From assembly GCA_963770635.1 (NCBI GenBank), contig CAVYQI010000003.1, forward strand, positions 1-64,000: 64,000 nt of DNA, given 5' to 3'. Source of the stretch: DASZIT01 sp963770635 (GTDB lineage: Bacteria > Actinomycetota > Acidimicrobiia > Acidimicrobiales > RAAP-2). The translations under genes were made by a program, and so were the position numbers. The stretch's first letter is position 1; the number at the start of each line of letters is the position of its first letter. A model generated the notes under the pieces. The model saw only the letters and a program-made list of their open reading frames with translations. It had not been told where the DNA came from and did not search any database. Positions 17,885-26,531 of the stretch are shown here, piece after piece.

Positions 17885-20800
17885 TCACTCCGCCGCCAGC
17901 GACGGGCGAATGACTTCGCGAATGAGCATTGCCGCGTCGTAGGGAGCCCCCTTCAACTCAAGGAATCCCCATCGCCCGAACCGCTTCGCGTTGTTGACAG
18001 CGGGCGACCAGAGATTGCGCATCGTCTCGGCCTTCGCCGCATCCTGGTCGTCGCGCTGTCCCTTCACCTCGATGACGAGGTTTAACGGTTCAGCGCCGCC
18101 ATCGTCGATTCGAGCAATGTAATCGGGGCGGTACCGCAGGGTCTCGCCGTCGAGGTCATACGGGACTTCGAAATTGATGTTGTGGTTCTTCACGTAGGCG
18201 ACGACTTCTGGCATGCTCCTCCAAGCGTTCCGCGAGGCCGACCTCCCAGTCCTTGTCGTAGACGACGTAGTTAAGGTGGCACTTGTCGGGCCGCGTCGCG
18301 AACAGCGTCGTCTTCGAGGTCGAAAAATCGACGTATTTGGTCGTTCCCTCGGGATTGTAGGGGTTGAGGATCGGCAAGAGAGCCCCGTCGGAGGCGTTGG
18401 GCGGCCCCGCCAGCGAGGGCGTCAGCGAACGATAGATTTTTTCGACCGCCCTGATCGCCAGCGACCGCCATTTGAGGAATTGCGGCAGTGTCCCTCCCGC
18501 GCATTTCAAGACACTCTTTGAACCACCGTTCGGTGATGCGAACGAGCTCGGGATAGCGCCAGACCTCCAGCGCGCCATCCTCGTCCTTGAAGTAGGTGCG
18601 AAGCAGAAGCCCCGCGACGTCGAAGATTACCGTCTTTTCGCGCAGCTTGTCTGCGTTTCGGCGGAGATCAATCGTGAACCCTTCGCCGATCAGCGGCTCC
18701 ACCTCCGTCTTGACCGGAATGTCGTCAGTGGTCAGCGGCATAACGCTGTCTTGCGTGAAACGCGCGCGGAGGGGCGTGCGGGGAAAGACGATGCGGTAGC
18801 CCTCGACATTCGGAAATCGGATTTCGCGGGCCGCGCGGTCCTCAATCGCGCGCACGCGGGTCACCTTTCGGCGGCGGCTTGGGCGCGACTTTCTTTCCCT
18901 GCTGAGCAAAGGTGAACGGCACGCCGAGCACGTCGGCATATTCGACCGGAAAGAGCCCCGTCGCGGGATCGACCTCGTAGGATATGCGCCTGAGGCCTCG
19001 ACCGACCACCTGTTCGCAGAGAAGCTGGGTCCCGAAGGCGCGCACGCCCATGATGTGCGTAACCGTATTGGCGTCCCAACCTTCGGTCAGCATCGAAACG
19101 GAGACGACGCATCGAATATCCGCCCCGAGCTTGCCGGTCCGGCCGACCGTGTTCATGACTTCACGCAAAATGTCGGCGTCGGTCAGCTTGTCGATGTCGC
19201 GCGGGTCGCCGCGTAGCCGAAGCTCTCTCTTGAACGCTTCGATTTCGCTCGCGGCGACGGAGCGAAACTCGTCGGAAAGCGCCTCGCCGGAATCAAGCTG
19301 CTCGCTGTCGATCAGGAGCGTGCGACGCCGCGTCAGCCACCGTCCGCCGTCATCGACATTGCGTAAAGAGCGGCAACTTTCCAGGGACGATCCGAGTCTT
19401 TGCGTCGTCCCCTTCGCCCTCGGTGGCCTCGTAGCCGCCGATCCAGTCGGCCATCAGCTTCGAGGTTGCGGTGTTGTTGCAGACGACAATGAACACTGGC
19501 GGGCGACCGAGTTCGGGCGCCGCCTGCCACGCGGCGTAAATCTCCTTGTAATGGTCGTAGAGCGCTTCCGTCGCCTGGAGCAGCAGTCCAGGCAGTCCCT
19601 GCGGGTCCATCAGCGCTTTGGACTGCTTGCCGCGGCCCTTCCTCGGAAGGCCCTTCGCAACGTAGCGATAGACGTCGCGAAACTTCGGCAACTCACCCTG
19701 AATCGCATCGTCGAGGACCGGCAGACGCGGCACCTTGACGATCCCGCTTTCGATCGCATCGATCAGGCTGAAATCCGACACGACCCACGGGAACAGAAGC
19801 CCTTCGCCGTATCCCGAACCACGCAGAAAGAAAGGCGTCGCCGAAAGATCGTAAACCGCCTGTATTCCGATCTTGCGCGCGAACGCCTCCAGGCCGCTGA
19901 TCCAGACTCGCGCCGCTTCGTCGTTCCGTTTGGCCTCGTCTTTTTCCTCGGCCGTCAGCGGCTCGCCATTCACGTTTTCGCCGCCGACCTTTCGGCGATA
20001 GCAATGGTGGGCTTCGTCATTCAGCACGATGACGTTCTTGCGATTCATGAAATCCTTGCCCAACCCGCGCGATCATGTCGCCTGTGGTCTCGGTGAAGGT
20101 CTTTTCCCCTTGTCGACCCCCGAGAATCTGGCGGTCGAGTTTTGGAACCTGCTCTTTCTCGCGCAGCATGAAGGCGTGATAATTGGCAATGACGATGCGC
20201 GCCTTGCGAACGCTGTCGAGAAGATCGGTCGGCACGAGATTCAAGGCTTGATAGACGTTCTCGGAATCCGACGGGTTCAGCACGCGAAGCCGGTCGCGAA
20301 TGGTGATTCCAGGCGCCACAATCAGAAAGGCGTCGGAAAACGCCTTGGACTTTTGCCGCCGCGCCTTGTTCACCGCATGCCAGGCGATGATCATCGCCAT
20401 GACGACCGTCTTCCCCGAACCCGTCGCCATCTTGCAGGCGAGCCGATAGAGGCCGGGGTTCGCCTCCGCGTTTGCCTCCTCGATCTGCTTGCGAAACCGG
20501 GTCGGCGCCACTTCGGTAGGTAGATGAGCGTTTCGACGGCCTCGATTTGGCAGAAGAAGAGCCGGCGCGCCCGCGAAGGGTCTTTCCAGTGCAGCAACAG
20601 GCGCTGGGTTTCCGGCGTAACGCCCCACTGGCTCGACGGCAGCTTGCGCCACGCATCAACCCGCTGGCGAATTTCATTGATGAGCGCGTTCGGCGTGACC
20701 TTGGAGCCGGTCGCGCCAAACAGGTCGAGCTCAGCCTGTCTCGGCCCACGGCGGCGAGCCGCGGGAACTGGGACAATCTGGATGCTCTCGCGCCGATCTG

Positions 20801-20900
20801 AGAGCTTCACCCCGGTCGGCTGACCTTCTTCGTCGAGTTCGTAGTGGAACGCCGGCTTTTCGAACGGGGACGTGATGACCGGGTTATCGACAAACCCCAT
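17885..20900 (-). CDS. Type III restriction-modification system, endonuclease subunit Res (multiple frameshifts)
   Basis: The helicase-nuclease subunit. The N-terminus (from 20900) reads MGFVDNPVITSPFEKPAFHYELDEEGQPTGVKLSDRRES. Walker A is KMATGSGKTVVMAMIIAWH, the helicase box is VIVLNDEAHHCYRR, motif III-like is YDLSATPFFLRGSGY, and motif VI is VTHIMGVRAFGTQLLCEQVVGRGLRR. The C-terminal nuclease reads YRPDYIARIDDGGAEPLNLVIEVKGQRDD (PD-ExK). Open pieces lie at 20391-20900, 20017-20652, 19350-20063, 18842-19168, 18271-18939 and 17885-18214, joined by about six frame changes. Total length near 1,005 residues is normal for Res. Nearly all motifs survive, so the breaks look like assembly indels more than decay. 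Confidence 0.88.
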
Positions 20901-21203
20901 GCGATCCCCCTTGCTCTACCCGCTTCGCCGCGCCAACGAATTAAACGCGGCGCCGACACTCTTACCTGCGAAGCCTGTCGTCGCTCAATCGCTTCGCGAG
21001 GCGGCCCATTGGGCGACTTGGAGCCCGGCAAGGGCTTAAGGCCGCGGGCCATCGGGTTTTTCAGCCTGACGCCATGCTCGCACGTCAGCGGCGCTTTGGC
21101 CAGAACAACGTCGATGTTTATATAACTAAATATATATGTTGATATCCTCGTAAGCGGCCGCGAGGGGTTGCTGAGCTCTATCCGTCGCGAGGGACCGAGG
21201 GAC

Positions 21204-21367
21204 GTTACTGCCAAGCACCCCCCTCTTTTTTGGTCGCCACGGCTGCTTGCGCGAGGTGGGCATCCGAACAAACGCGAATCGCTTCGCGAACGAACAGGAA
21301 TCAGCAGAGGCGGCACAGCGATCCGAGGCTAACTTTCTCGCCAAATGAGGGGGGTGCTTGGCAGTTA
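21204..21367. mobile_element. MITE-like element with 21-bp terminal inverted repeats and 9-bp flanking duplication
   Basis: The ends 21205-21225 and 21347-21367 are inverse copies matching at 20 of 21 positions; the inner 18 bases (21208-21225 and 21347-21364) are perfect. The nine bases CCGAGGGAC occur immediately right of the element (21368-21376) and one base left of it (21195-21203), as a target-site duplication would. The element is about 164 bp with no coding capacity, so it would need a transposase in trans. An alternative is a plain long-stem hairpin; the flanking duplication argues for insertion. Confidence 0.6.
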
Positions 21368-21382
21368 CCGAGGGACAGAATG

Positions 21383-21536
21383 AGGCGCCCAACGCATTGT
21401 AAAGATTGAGTCGCGGCCGAAAACGCACACCCCCTGGAGACCCTCGGCAACGAGGAGGTGGCTGGGAGCGACTGAGTTGCAGAAAAAGGCGCCAAGCGAC
21501 TGAGAACCTTAAGTCGCGCCCAGAATCGCACACCCC
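21383..21536. repeat. Two diverged copies of a roughly 50-base non-coding sequence
   Basis: 21383-21434 and 21487-21536 share the order AGGCGCC-AA-GC, then a TTGAGTCGCG/TTAAGTCGCG segment, then a GAAAACGCACACCCC/GAATCGCACACCCC end. The copies are about 100 bases apart in the same direction. Function is unknown. Confidence 0.45.
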
Positions 21537-21568
21537 GGCGGGCGGGGTCGCCGACCCCGGCGACAGGG

Positions 21569-22297
21569 TCAAGGGAGGATCTCGACGGGCATGCCGATCG
21601 AGAGGCCGAGGTCGCGGTCGGCGCGGCCCTGATTGACGGCGATCTCGGCAAGTCCGTTCGCGTTCTCGTACCAGAAGGCTTCGCCCGGCGGCCGGTCGCC
21701 GAAGGTCCTCGCGCGCTTGAGCATGGCTTTCCCCGCCGAAAGCCTCGCGTCGGGCGGCAGCATGGCCGCCCTCAAGCCAGTCATGACGTTGCCGAAATGA
21801 TCGACGTAAATGACCTCGGCGAGGTCGTCCGGCCAGGCCGCGCGGCGAAAGGCGCCGTCGTCGCAGGGCCGGCCGGGGGGCGATTCTCCGCGGGCCAGCA
21901 TGGCCGCAACCGGGGCAAAGAGGTCGCGCCCGTGAAAACTGGCGGAGAGGCGCTGCGGCCTCCAGTCGATCTCGCAAGCGCGCGTCTTGAGCGCGCGGCG
22001 CTGGACCAGCTCGAACAGGCCGTTGCCGGGGCCGACATACCAGCGGCCGTCGGCTTCGAGCGCAAGCGCCGGCCGCGCGCCCCCGACGCCGGGATCGACG
22101 ACGCAGAGAAAGACGGTCCGCTCGGGAAACCACGCGGCATAGGCCGCGAGCAGATACGCCGACGCCTTGGGATTGCCGGCCGGCGCATCGGCGAAGAGGT
22201 CGATGACGGGGACGCCGGGCGCCATCTCGCACAGCACCGCCTTCATCTGACCCGTATAGGGGCCGTGCAGTCCGAAATCCGTGAAGAGCGCGATCAT
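21569..22297 (-). CDS. SAM hydroxide adenosyltransferase (DUF62 / SAM hydrolase family)
   Basis: A 242-residue enzyme of the chlorinase/fluorinase superfamily, whose common members split S-adenosylmethionine to adenosine and methionine with water. Motifs are IALFTDFGLHGPYTGQMKAVL, the FLCVVDPGVGGARPALALEADGRWYVGPGNGLFE core, DLFAPVAAMLARG and YVDHFGNVMTGL, all diagnostic; the fluorinase-specific loop is not evident. The start at 22297 gives the normal family length; a longer upstream frame has no family match. The start codon overlaps that of the divergent GNAT gene within CATG (22295-22298). Confidence 0.9.
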   Translation of the reverse strand: MIALFTDFGLHGPYTGQMKAVLCEMAPGVPVIDLFADAPAGNPKASAYLLAAYAAWFPERTVFLCVVDPGVGGARPALALEADGRWYVGPGNGLFELVQRRALKTRACEIDWRPQRLSASFHGRDLFAPVAAMLARGESPPGRPCDDGAFRRAAWPDDLAEVIYVDHFGNVMTGLRAAMLPPDARLSAGKAMLKRARTFGDRPPGEAFWYENANGLAEIAVNQGRADRDLGLSIGMPVEILP

Positions 22298-23106
22298 GCT
22301 CACAGACCCGCTGGCCGTCGACCTCAGAGCTGGAATTGCGGAGGCATACCCCTGGTTGAGAGCGCTGGGCAATCGAGCGATCGAAAGCCCTTTGGGCCGG
22401 TTTGTGGTCAATCCTGAAATTCCCGACGTTTGGGACGCGAACCACCTTCAGCGCCCGCGCGCTCAAGACCCCGAGGAGCTCGACGCCTTGTTGGCGATGA
22501 TGGATGAGGTCTTCGCGCACTGCGAGCATCGGATGGTCATGACGGATGGCCTGACCCCTGACGCCGTCGTCGCGCGCCTGCTCGCCGACGGGTTTCGGGA
22601 GTTGGACGCGACGATCCAAATGGCTCTCACCGGCGAACTGGCGGAGGTCGCCGGCCCGCCGTTGGACTTTGCGCCGGTGGAGGACGAAGCGGCCTGGGCG
22701 GAGCTTTATCGGCTCATGCGCGCCGACCACGAGGAGGGGCGCCGGACCAATCACATGATCGTGCCCGAGAAGGTGACGCGCGGCATGATCAGCAATCTGC
22801 GGCGGAAGGCCGGACCGATGACCTTTTATCTCGCCGCGCTGGCGGGCCGCCCCGTGGCGTACGGCGCGAAGGTCGAGTGTCCCAACGGCCTTGGCATGAT
22901 CGAGGACATCTTCACCCTGCCGGCCGCTCGCAACAAGGGGATCGCCTCGGCCCTGATTGCGCACCTTCTTGGACGGCTCAGGACGAAGGCGCCCGCCCGC
23001 CCCGTTTTCCTGGGGGCTCACGCCCTCGAAGGGCGCCAAGCATCTCTACCGGCGCCTGGGCTTTCAGCCGGTCATGGTCACCCGCGAGTTCCTGCGTCAA
23101 GACTGA
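22281..23106 (+). CDS. GNAT family N-acetyltransferase (C-terminal frameshift)
   Basis: An acetyl-CoA-dependent transferase of unknown substrate. The central part carries LAALAGRPVAYGAKVECPNGLGMIEDIFTLPAARNKGIASALIAHLLGRL, the GNAT motif A acetyl-CoA loop (ARNKGIASAL). Near 23020 the frame is lost; the expected end GAKHLYRRLGFQPVMVTREFLRQD, a typical GNAT motif B, is in the next frame and stops at 23106. A GTG at 22281 and an ATG at 22296 are both possible starts; a start further in is possible too, since the N-terminal 60 residues are not typical GNAT. Joined length is about 275 residues. Confidence 0.78.
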
Positions 23107-23206
23107 GCGGACCGCTGTTCTTCGCGCCCGGAATCCCATGTCCCGCCGTTGACAAGCGACGCCCGCCCACGGAAACGTCGCCGGCCAAATTCCGGGAACC
23201 GCGCCC

Positions 23207-24066
23207 ATGACCGACGCCCGCCTTGCAGACGCTGATCGAGCGCGCCTACGAGGAGCGCGGCAGGATCACGGCCCAGACGACCGGCGAGGTTCGCGACGCG
23301 GTCGAGGCGCGCGCTCGATCTGCTCGACCGCGGAAAAGCGCGGGTCGCGGAGAAGATTCCGGGCGCGGCGGGGCCGAATTCCTGGAAGGTCAATCAGTGG
23401 CTGAAGAAGGCGGTGCTGCTGTCGTTCCGCCTCAACGACAATGCGCTCATCGACGGCGGGCCGGGCCAGGCGGCGTGGTGGGACAAGATCCCCTCGAAGT
23501 TCGAGGGCTGGGGCGAGAACCGCTTTCGGGAGGCCGGGTTTCGCGCCGTTCCGGGAGCGATCGTGCGGCGTTCGGCTTATGTCGCGCGCGACGTCGTCCT
23601 GATGCCGAGCTTCGTCAATCTCGGCGCCTATGTCGGCGAAAAGACCATGGTCGACACCTGGGTCACGGTCGGCTCGTGCGCGCAGATCGGCAGGAACGTG
23701 CATCTCTCCGGCGGCGTGGGCATCGGCGGCGTGCTCGAGCCCTTGCAGGCGAACCCGACCATCATCGAGGACGATTGCTTCATCGGCGCGCGCTCCGAGG
23801 TGGTCGAAGGGGTGATCGTGGGCGAGGGGTCGGTGGTGTCGATGGGCGTCTTCCTTTCGGCCTCGACCAAGATCGTCGACCGCGCGACCGGCAAGGTTCA
23901 TATCGGCTGGGTGCCGCCCTATTCGGTCGTGGTGTCGGGCTCGCTGCCGGGCAAGCCCCTGCCCGACGGCTCGCCCGCGCCATCGCTCTATTGCGCGGTG
24001 ATCGTGAAGACGGTCGACGCGCAGACCCGCGCGAAAACGGGCATCAACGAGCTTTTGCGGGAGTGA
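23207..24066 (+). CDS. dapD: 2,3,4,5-tetrahydropyridine-2,6-dicarboxylate N-succinyltransferase (frameshifted)
   Basis: Lysine/diaminopimelate biosynthesis: succinylates tetrahydrodipicolinate using succinyl-CoA. The start 23207 gives MTDARL; after a break near 23225 comes QTLIERAYEERGRITAQTTGEVRDAVEA, and after a second near 23310 ALDLLDRGKARVAEKIPG, then SWKVNQWLKKAVLLSFRLNDN. The rest is intact: MPSFVNLGAYVGEKTMVDTWVTVGSCAQIGRNVHLSGGVGIGGVLEPLQANPTIIEDDCFIGARSEVVEGVIVGEGSVVSMGVFLSASTKI, the left-handed beta-helix with the DapD signature. Joined size is about 286 residues. Because dapD is normally essential, the two breaks are best explained as sequence errors. Confidence 0.93.
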
Positions 24067-24265
24067 GCGGGCCTTGCGCCGGCGGCCTCGGACGAGGGCG
24101 TACATTTTCGTCGCCGGGCGCGATGGATCAATGGGTTATCTGTCAATTCCTGCCCGGCGGCGAAGCTGCGCATGGGCGATCCGATGGCGGACTGAGGGAA
24201 TGCGCTAAAAGGCAAATTTATCTAATGATTTCAATAGCTTATAACCACTTCGACGCACAAATGTC

Positions 24266-24308
24266 TTTACGAAATACGGAATATCTGCTATGATGTGCGG
24301 ATATCCGC
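24266..24308 (+). promoter_or_regulatory. Sigma-70-like promoter with palindromic operator
   Basis: TTTACG at 24266-24271 and TATGAT at 24289-24294 are separated by exactly 17 bases, in a local AT-rich stretch (24200-24300). A perfect 12-bp palindrome, GCGGATATCCGC, at 24297-24308 covers the expected transcription start. It could be an operator for the small HTH protein encoded 30 bases downstream, i.e. autoregulation. This is inference from position. Confidence 0.5.
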
Positions 24309-24337
24309 CACTCCCGCGCGGAAAGGAGATAAAGCCG

Positions 24338-24556
24338 ATGACCAGCGAACCCACATCCCCCTCCGGACGCGCCGGGGCTCGAGCCAAGCGCCGGGCGCGG
24401 CGCGAGGCCAGGATCGCCGAGTGCGAGAGCTATTTCGAGCTCCTGGCGTCCGGCTTTACCTGCCGCCAGATCGCCGAGGCGGCAAGAGTGGACTTAAGGA
24501 CGGTCCAGCGCGCGATCGATTCGACCCCTTATTGCCCTTCAAGATCGGCTTTATGA
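24338..24556 (+). CDS. Small helix-turn-helix protein (possibly frameshifted at its end)
   Basis: A basic protein of about 72 residues: MTSEPTSPSGRAGARAKRRARREARIAECESYFELLASGFTCRQIAEAARVDLRTVQRAIDS. The segment FTCRQIAEAARVDLRTVQRAI is a clear HTH like those of resolvase/Hin-type or sigma-like DNA-binding domains. ATG 24338 has AAAGGAGAT eight bases upstream, so it is preferred over an in-frame ATG at 24290. After residue 62 the sequence may be out of frame: another frame continues as IALQDRLYERAGSARKRLSKLSRVW, so a longer protein is possible. It lies between dapD and the AbiE-like locus. Confidence 0.55.
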   Translation: MTSEPTSPSGRAGARAKRRARREARIAECESYFELLASGFTCRQIAEAARVDLRTVQRAIDSTPYCPSRSAL

Positions 24557-24789
24557 ACGGGCGGGAAGCGCGAGAAAGCGGCTTTCGAAGCTGTCCCGCG
24601 TTTGGTGAGGTCTGCGCACTGTGACATTGGGCGGTGGCGAGTCCATGATGGCGTTGCGGCTGCTTGGCGCAAAAGCGGTCATGGCTCGATGTATATGGAC
24701 CCCGCCAATCGGCGCGGGCGGCGGACGCTCAGTCCGTAGATCGGCAGCCTGGACCGTCAGATGCTCGGCGTTCGTGAGACCCGCGCATT
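24557..24789. other. Intergenic stretch, nothing recognised
   Basis: About 230 bases between the HTH gene and the end of the AbiEi-like gene. Apart from a possible frameshifted tail of the HTH gene up to about 24615, I see no gene, repeat or clear terminator. Confidence 0.5.
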
Positions 24790-25672
24790 CTATGGGATTT
24801 TGAGGTCGTGCGGGTAAAATAACCGCCACGTCTTGGAATAGTTCGGGTCCTTTATTCCGTGCGCAAGATAGAAGTCGAATTCCCGCTGACGAGCCATAAA
24901 AGTGTCGCTGACGCCGTAACCAGCGGTCTGCATCAGAATGCCGACGGCCTGATGATACGGATAAACATAGGACAGGTCGTCCAAGATGCTCATCAGACGG
25001 TCGATAGATACGCGATGTCGAGCGGCCTGATAGGCTTTGAGTACCTCGCCAACCCCACCAGCGTAGGCCGGTCGCACGGTGATATCGATCAACGTACGCT
25101 CGACAGTTGTTACATCGAGCCTCTCGCCATTAGCGTTTTGCAGCGTTTCGACCCCAAGGCGCCCGGTACTCTTACCGGCAATGATCGTGACCGAATGGGG
25201 ACCGTGGCGGAAGGTGTAATTAGACTGCCGCTGTTTGCGGGCGAAGGCTCTATCGAGCGCCTGTTGGGTCAGGCCGCCGCGGGCATTGGGTTTGGGGCTT
25301 TGTTCGACGTTTAAGTACACGGTTTTCGGGTTTAGCTTGGTGAGTTTGTGCAAATTTACCGCCGAGGCATGCGAGAGATAGCCCTGTGGTTTGAGAGAGC
25401 GCGAGGGCGGCCGACGAGACTGTGCCCCAAGCATAGCGGACGATGGTTTTGTGATAGGCGTCGGCGCGAAACTCATAGGCCCTGAGGCCTCCGCTCTTTT
25501 GCAGGAAGGCAATGAAATCGTTGACATTGGTACTCTTGGCAAGCTGCCACTCGCCGGCCTGGCTTACCAGCAGCATTTCAAGCTTGGCTTTGGCATAAAC
25601 TGTTGGACCGGCGTTGGCGAAATGGGCAAGGATTTCACGCTTGGCGAGGGTCAGGCTACTGGGTTTGGGCAC
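24790..25672 (-). CDS. AbiEi-like type IV antitoxin/transcriptional regulator (one frameshift)
   Basis: About 294 residues. The N-terminal frame, from GTG 25672, reads LTLAKREILAHFANAGPTVYAKAKLEMLLVSQAGEWQLAKSTNVNDFIAFLQKSGGLRAYEFRADAYHKTIVRYAWG, a winged-helix-like DNA-binding start. After a break near 25395 it continues QGYLSHASAVNLHKL, then LDVTTVERTLIDITVRPAYAGGVGEVLKAYQAARHRVSIDRLMSILDDLSYVYPYHQAVGILMQ, the AbiEi C-terminal antitoxin pattern (SHxSA and ERTLIDxxxRPxYAGG). It is divergent from a second AbiEi-type gene with a double-palindrome promoter between them. No SD is visible before the GTG. Confidence 0.78.
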
Positions 25673-25688
25673 GGAGGAGCGTTTCGGC

Positions 25689-25722
25689 CTGAGGATCGAG
25701 GTATATATACCTCGATCCTCAG
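25689..25722. promoter_or_regulatory. Perfect 34-bp palindrome: presumed operator over the leftward promoter
   Basis: The 34 bases are their own reverse complement. The core GAGGTATATATACCTC is shared with the second palindrome 45 bp away (centre to centre). On the minus strand TTCAAA (25725-25730) and TATATA (25702-25707) are 17 bases apart, so the leftward -10 box is the palindrome core and transcription would start about 23 bases before the AbiEi-like start codon. AbiEi of Streptococcus is known to repress its own operon by binding inverted repeats; binding here is inferred. Confidence 0.75.
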
Positions 25723-25734
25723 CTTTTGAAGCTT

Positions 25735-25766
25735 TCCTCGTTGAGGTATATATACCTCAACGAGGA
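25735..25766. promoter_or_regulatory. Perfect 32-bp palindrome: presumed operator over the rightward promoter
   Basis: All 32 bases form a perfect palindrome around the same GAGGTATATATACCTC core. TTGAAG (25726-25731) and TATATA (25749-25754) are exactly 17 bases apart on the plus strand, giving a rightward promoter for the DUF6088/AbiEii pair with a leader of about 68 bases. The rightward and leftward -35 boxes overlap in the small imperfect palindrome AGCTTTTGAAGCT (25721-25733) midway between the two operators. Confidence 0.75.
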
Positions 25767-25829
25767 TTGGCTCAGGGTGCTCGATTCTGCTTTGTCTTTG
25801 TCCATGAAACGTATACAAATCATGGACTC

Positions 25830-26531
25830 ATGAAACCCGCAGAAAACAAACATTCGGCCATAAAATCAAGAGTTTATGGAAGGATATCTGCTAGTACCCC
25901 TGACATCGTTTGGACGGTAGGGGATTTCGACGATTTCGGCCCCAGAGAAGCAGTTCACAAGGTCCTCCAACGCCTGACGCGCGAGGGGGCCTTGCGGCGC
26001 GTTGCGCAGGGCCTCTACGATCGGCCACGTCTCAACCAACTAACTAACAAACCCTCCGCTCCTAACTATCGTGCCGTCATAGACGCCATTGCTCGACGCG
26101 ATCACGCACGCATATTGGTTGACGGCATGACCGCCGCCAATGATCTGGGCTTAAGCGACGCTGTGCCCGGGCGCGTCACGGTGCACTCGGACGCCCGGCT
26201 CAAACCGGTCCGTCTCGGAAACCAGACAATCGTTTTTCGACCCACGGCCGCGACTAAACTCTACTGGGCCGGGCGACCTGCCATGCGCATCGTCCAAGCA
26301 ATGCATTGGCTCAAACCGAAGCTCGGCAATCCCGATGACAAACACCGTATCCAGCGTCAGCTCGCGTCTCTTCTTAGCGATCCGAATCTCCGGCACGATC
26401 TCGAGGCCGGACTCGCGACGTTGCCGCTCTGGATGCAAAGTTTTGTCCGCGATCTTGTGACGCCGCCGCCACCTCCATCCCCGCCGGCCAAACGTAAAGC
26501 GGCCAAGCCCCGCAAGAGGGCAAAGCCATGA
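25830..26531 (+). CDS. DUF6088 / AbiEi-family antitoxin-like protein
   Basis: A 233-residue protein. It opens with a winged-helix-like segment SAIKSRVYGRISASTPDIVWTVGDFDDFGPREAVHKVLQRLTREGALRRVAQGLYDRPRLNQL, characteristic of DUF6088/AbiEi proteins (the RLxxxGxLxRxxxGxYxxP pattern). RARILVDGMTAANDLGLSDAVPGRVTVHSDARLKPVRLGNQTIVF follows. The tail is a Pro-then-Lys/Arg-rich stretch (TPPPPPSPPAKRKAAKPRKRAKP). The start 25830 is the first ATG after the rightward promoter; the longer frame upstream would cross the operators. Its stop overlaps the toxin start by 4 bp. It presumably represses the promoter and neutralises the toxin. Confidence 0.85.
   Translation: MKPAENKHSAIKSRVYGRISASTPDIVWTVGDFDDFGPREAVHKVLQRLTREGALRRVAQGLYDRPRLNQLTNKPSAPNYRAVIDAIARRDHARILVDGMTAANDLGLSDAVPGRVTVHSDARLKPVRLGNQTIVFRPTAATKLYWAGRPAMRIVQAMHWLKPKLGNPDDKHRIQRQLASLLSDPNLRHDLEAGLATLPLWMQSFVRDLVTPPPPPSPPAKRKAAKPRKRAKP

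Larger units (their letters stand above)
20901..21568. other. Non-coding region of about 670 bases with MITE-like element and diverged repeats
   Basis: No credible gene lies between res and the SAM hydroxide adenosyltransferase gene. The stretch near 21110-21145 is AT-rich (ATATAACTAAATATATATG) in contrast to the GC-rich surroundings. It is followed by the MITE-like element and by two diverged copies of a roughly 50-base sequence at 21383-21434 and 21487-21536. Open frames across this segment are low-complexity and overlap real genes in other frames. Confidence 0.6.

Noticed and set aside
21126..23039. A 637-codon minus-strand frame spanning a non-coding region and the GNAT gene
   Set aside because: It crosses the MITE-like repeat and runs antisense to the GNAT gene; composition is low-complexity, and the SAM hydroxide adenosyltransferase uses another frame.
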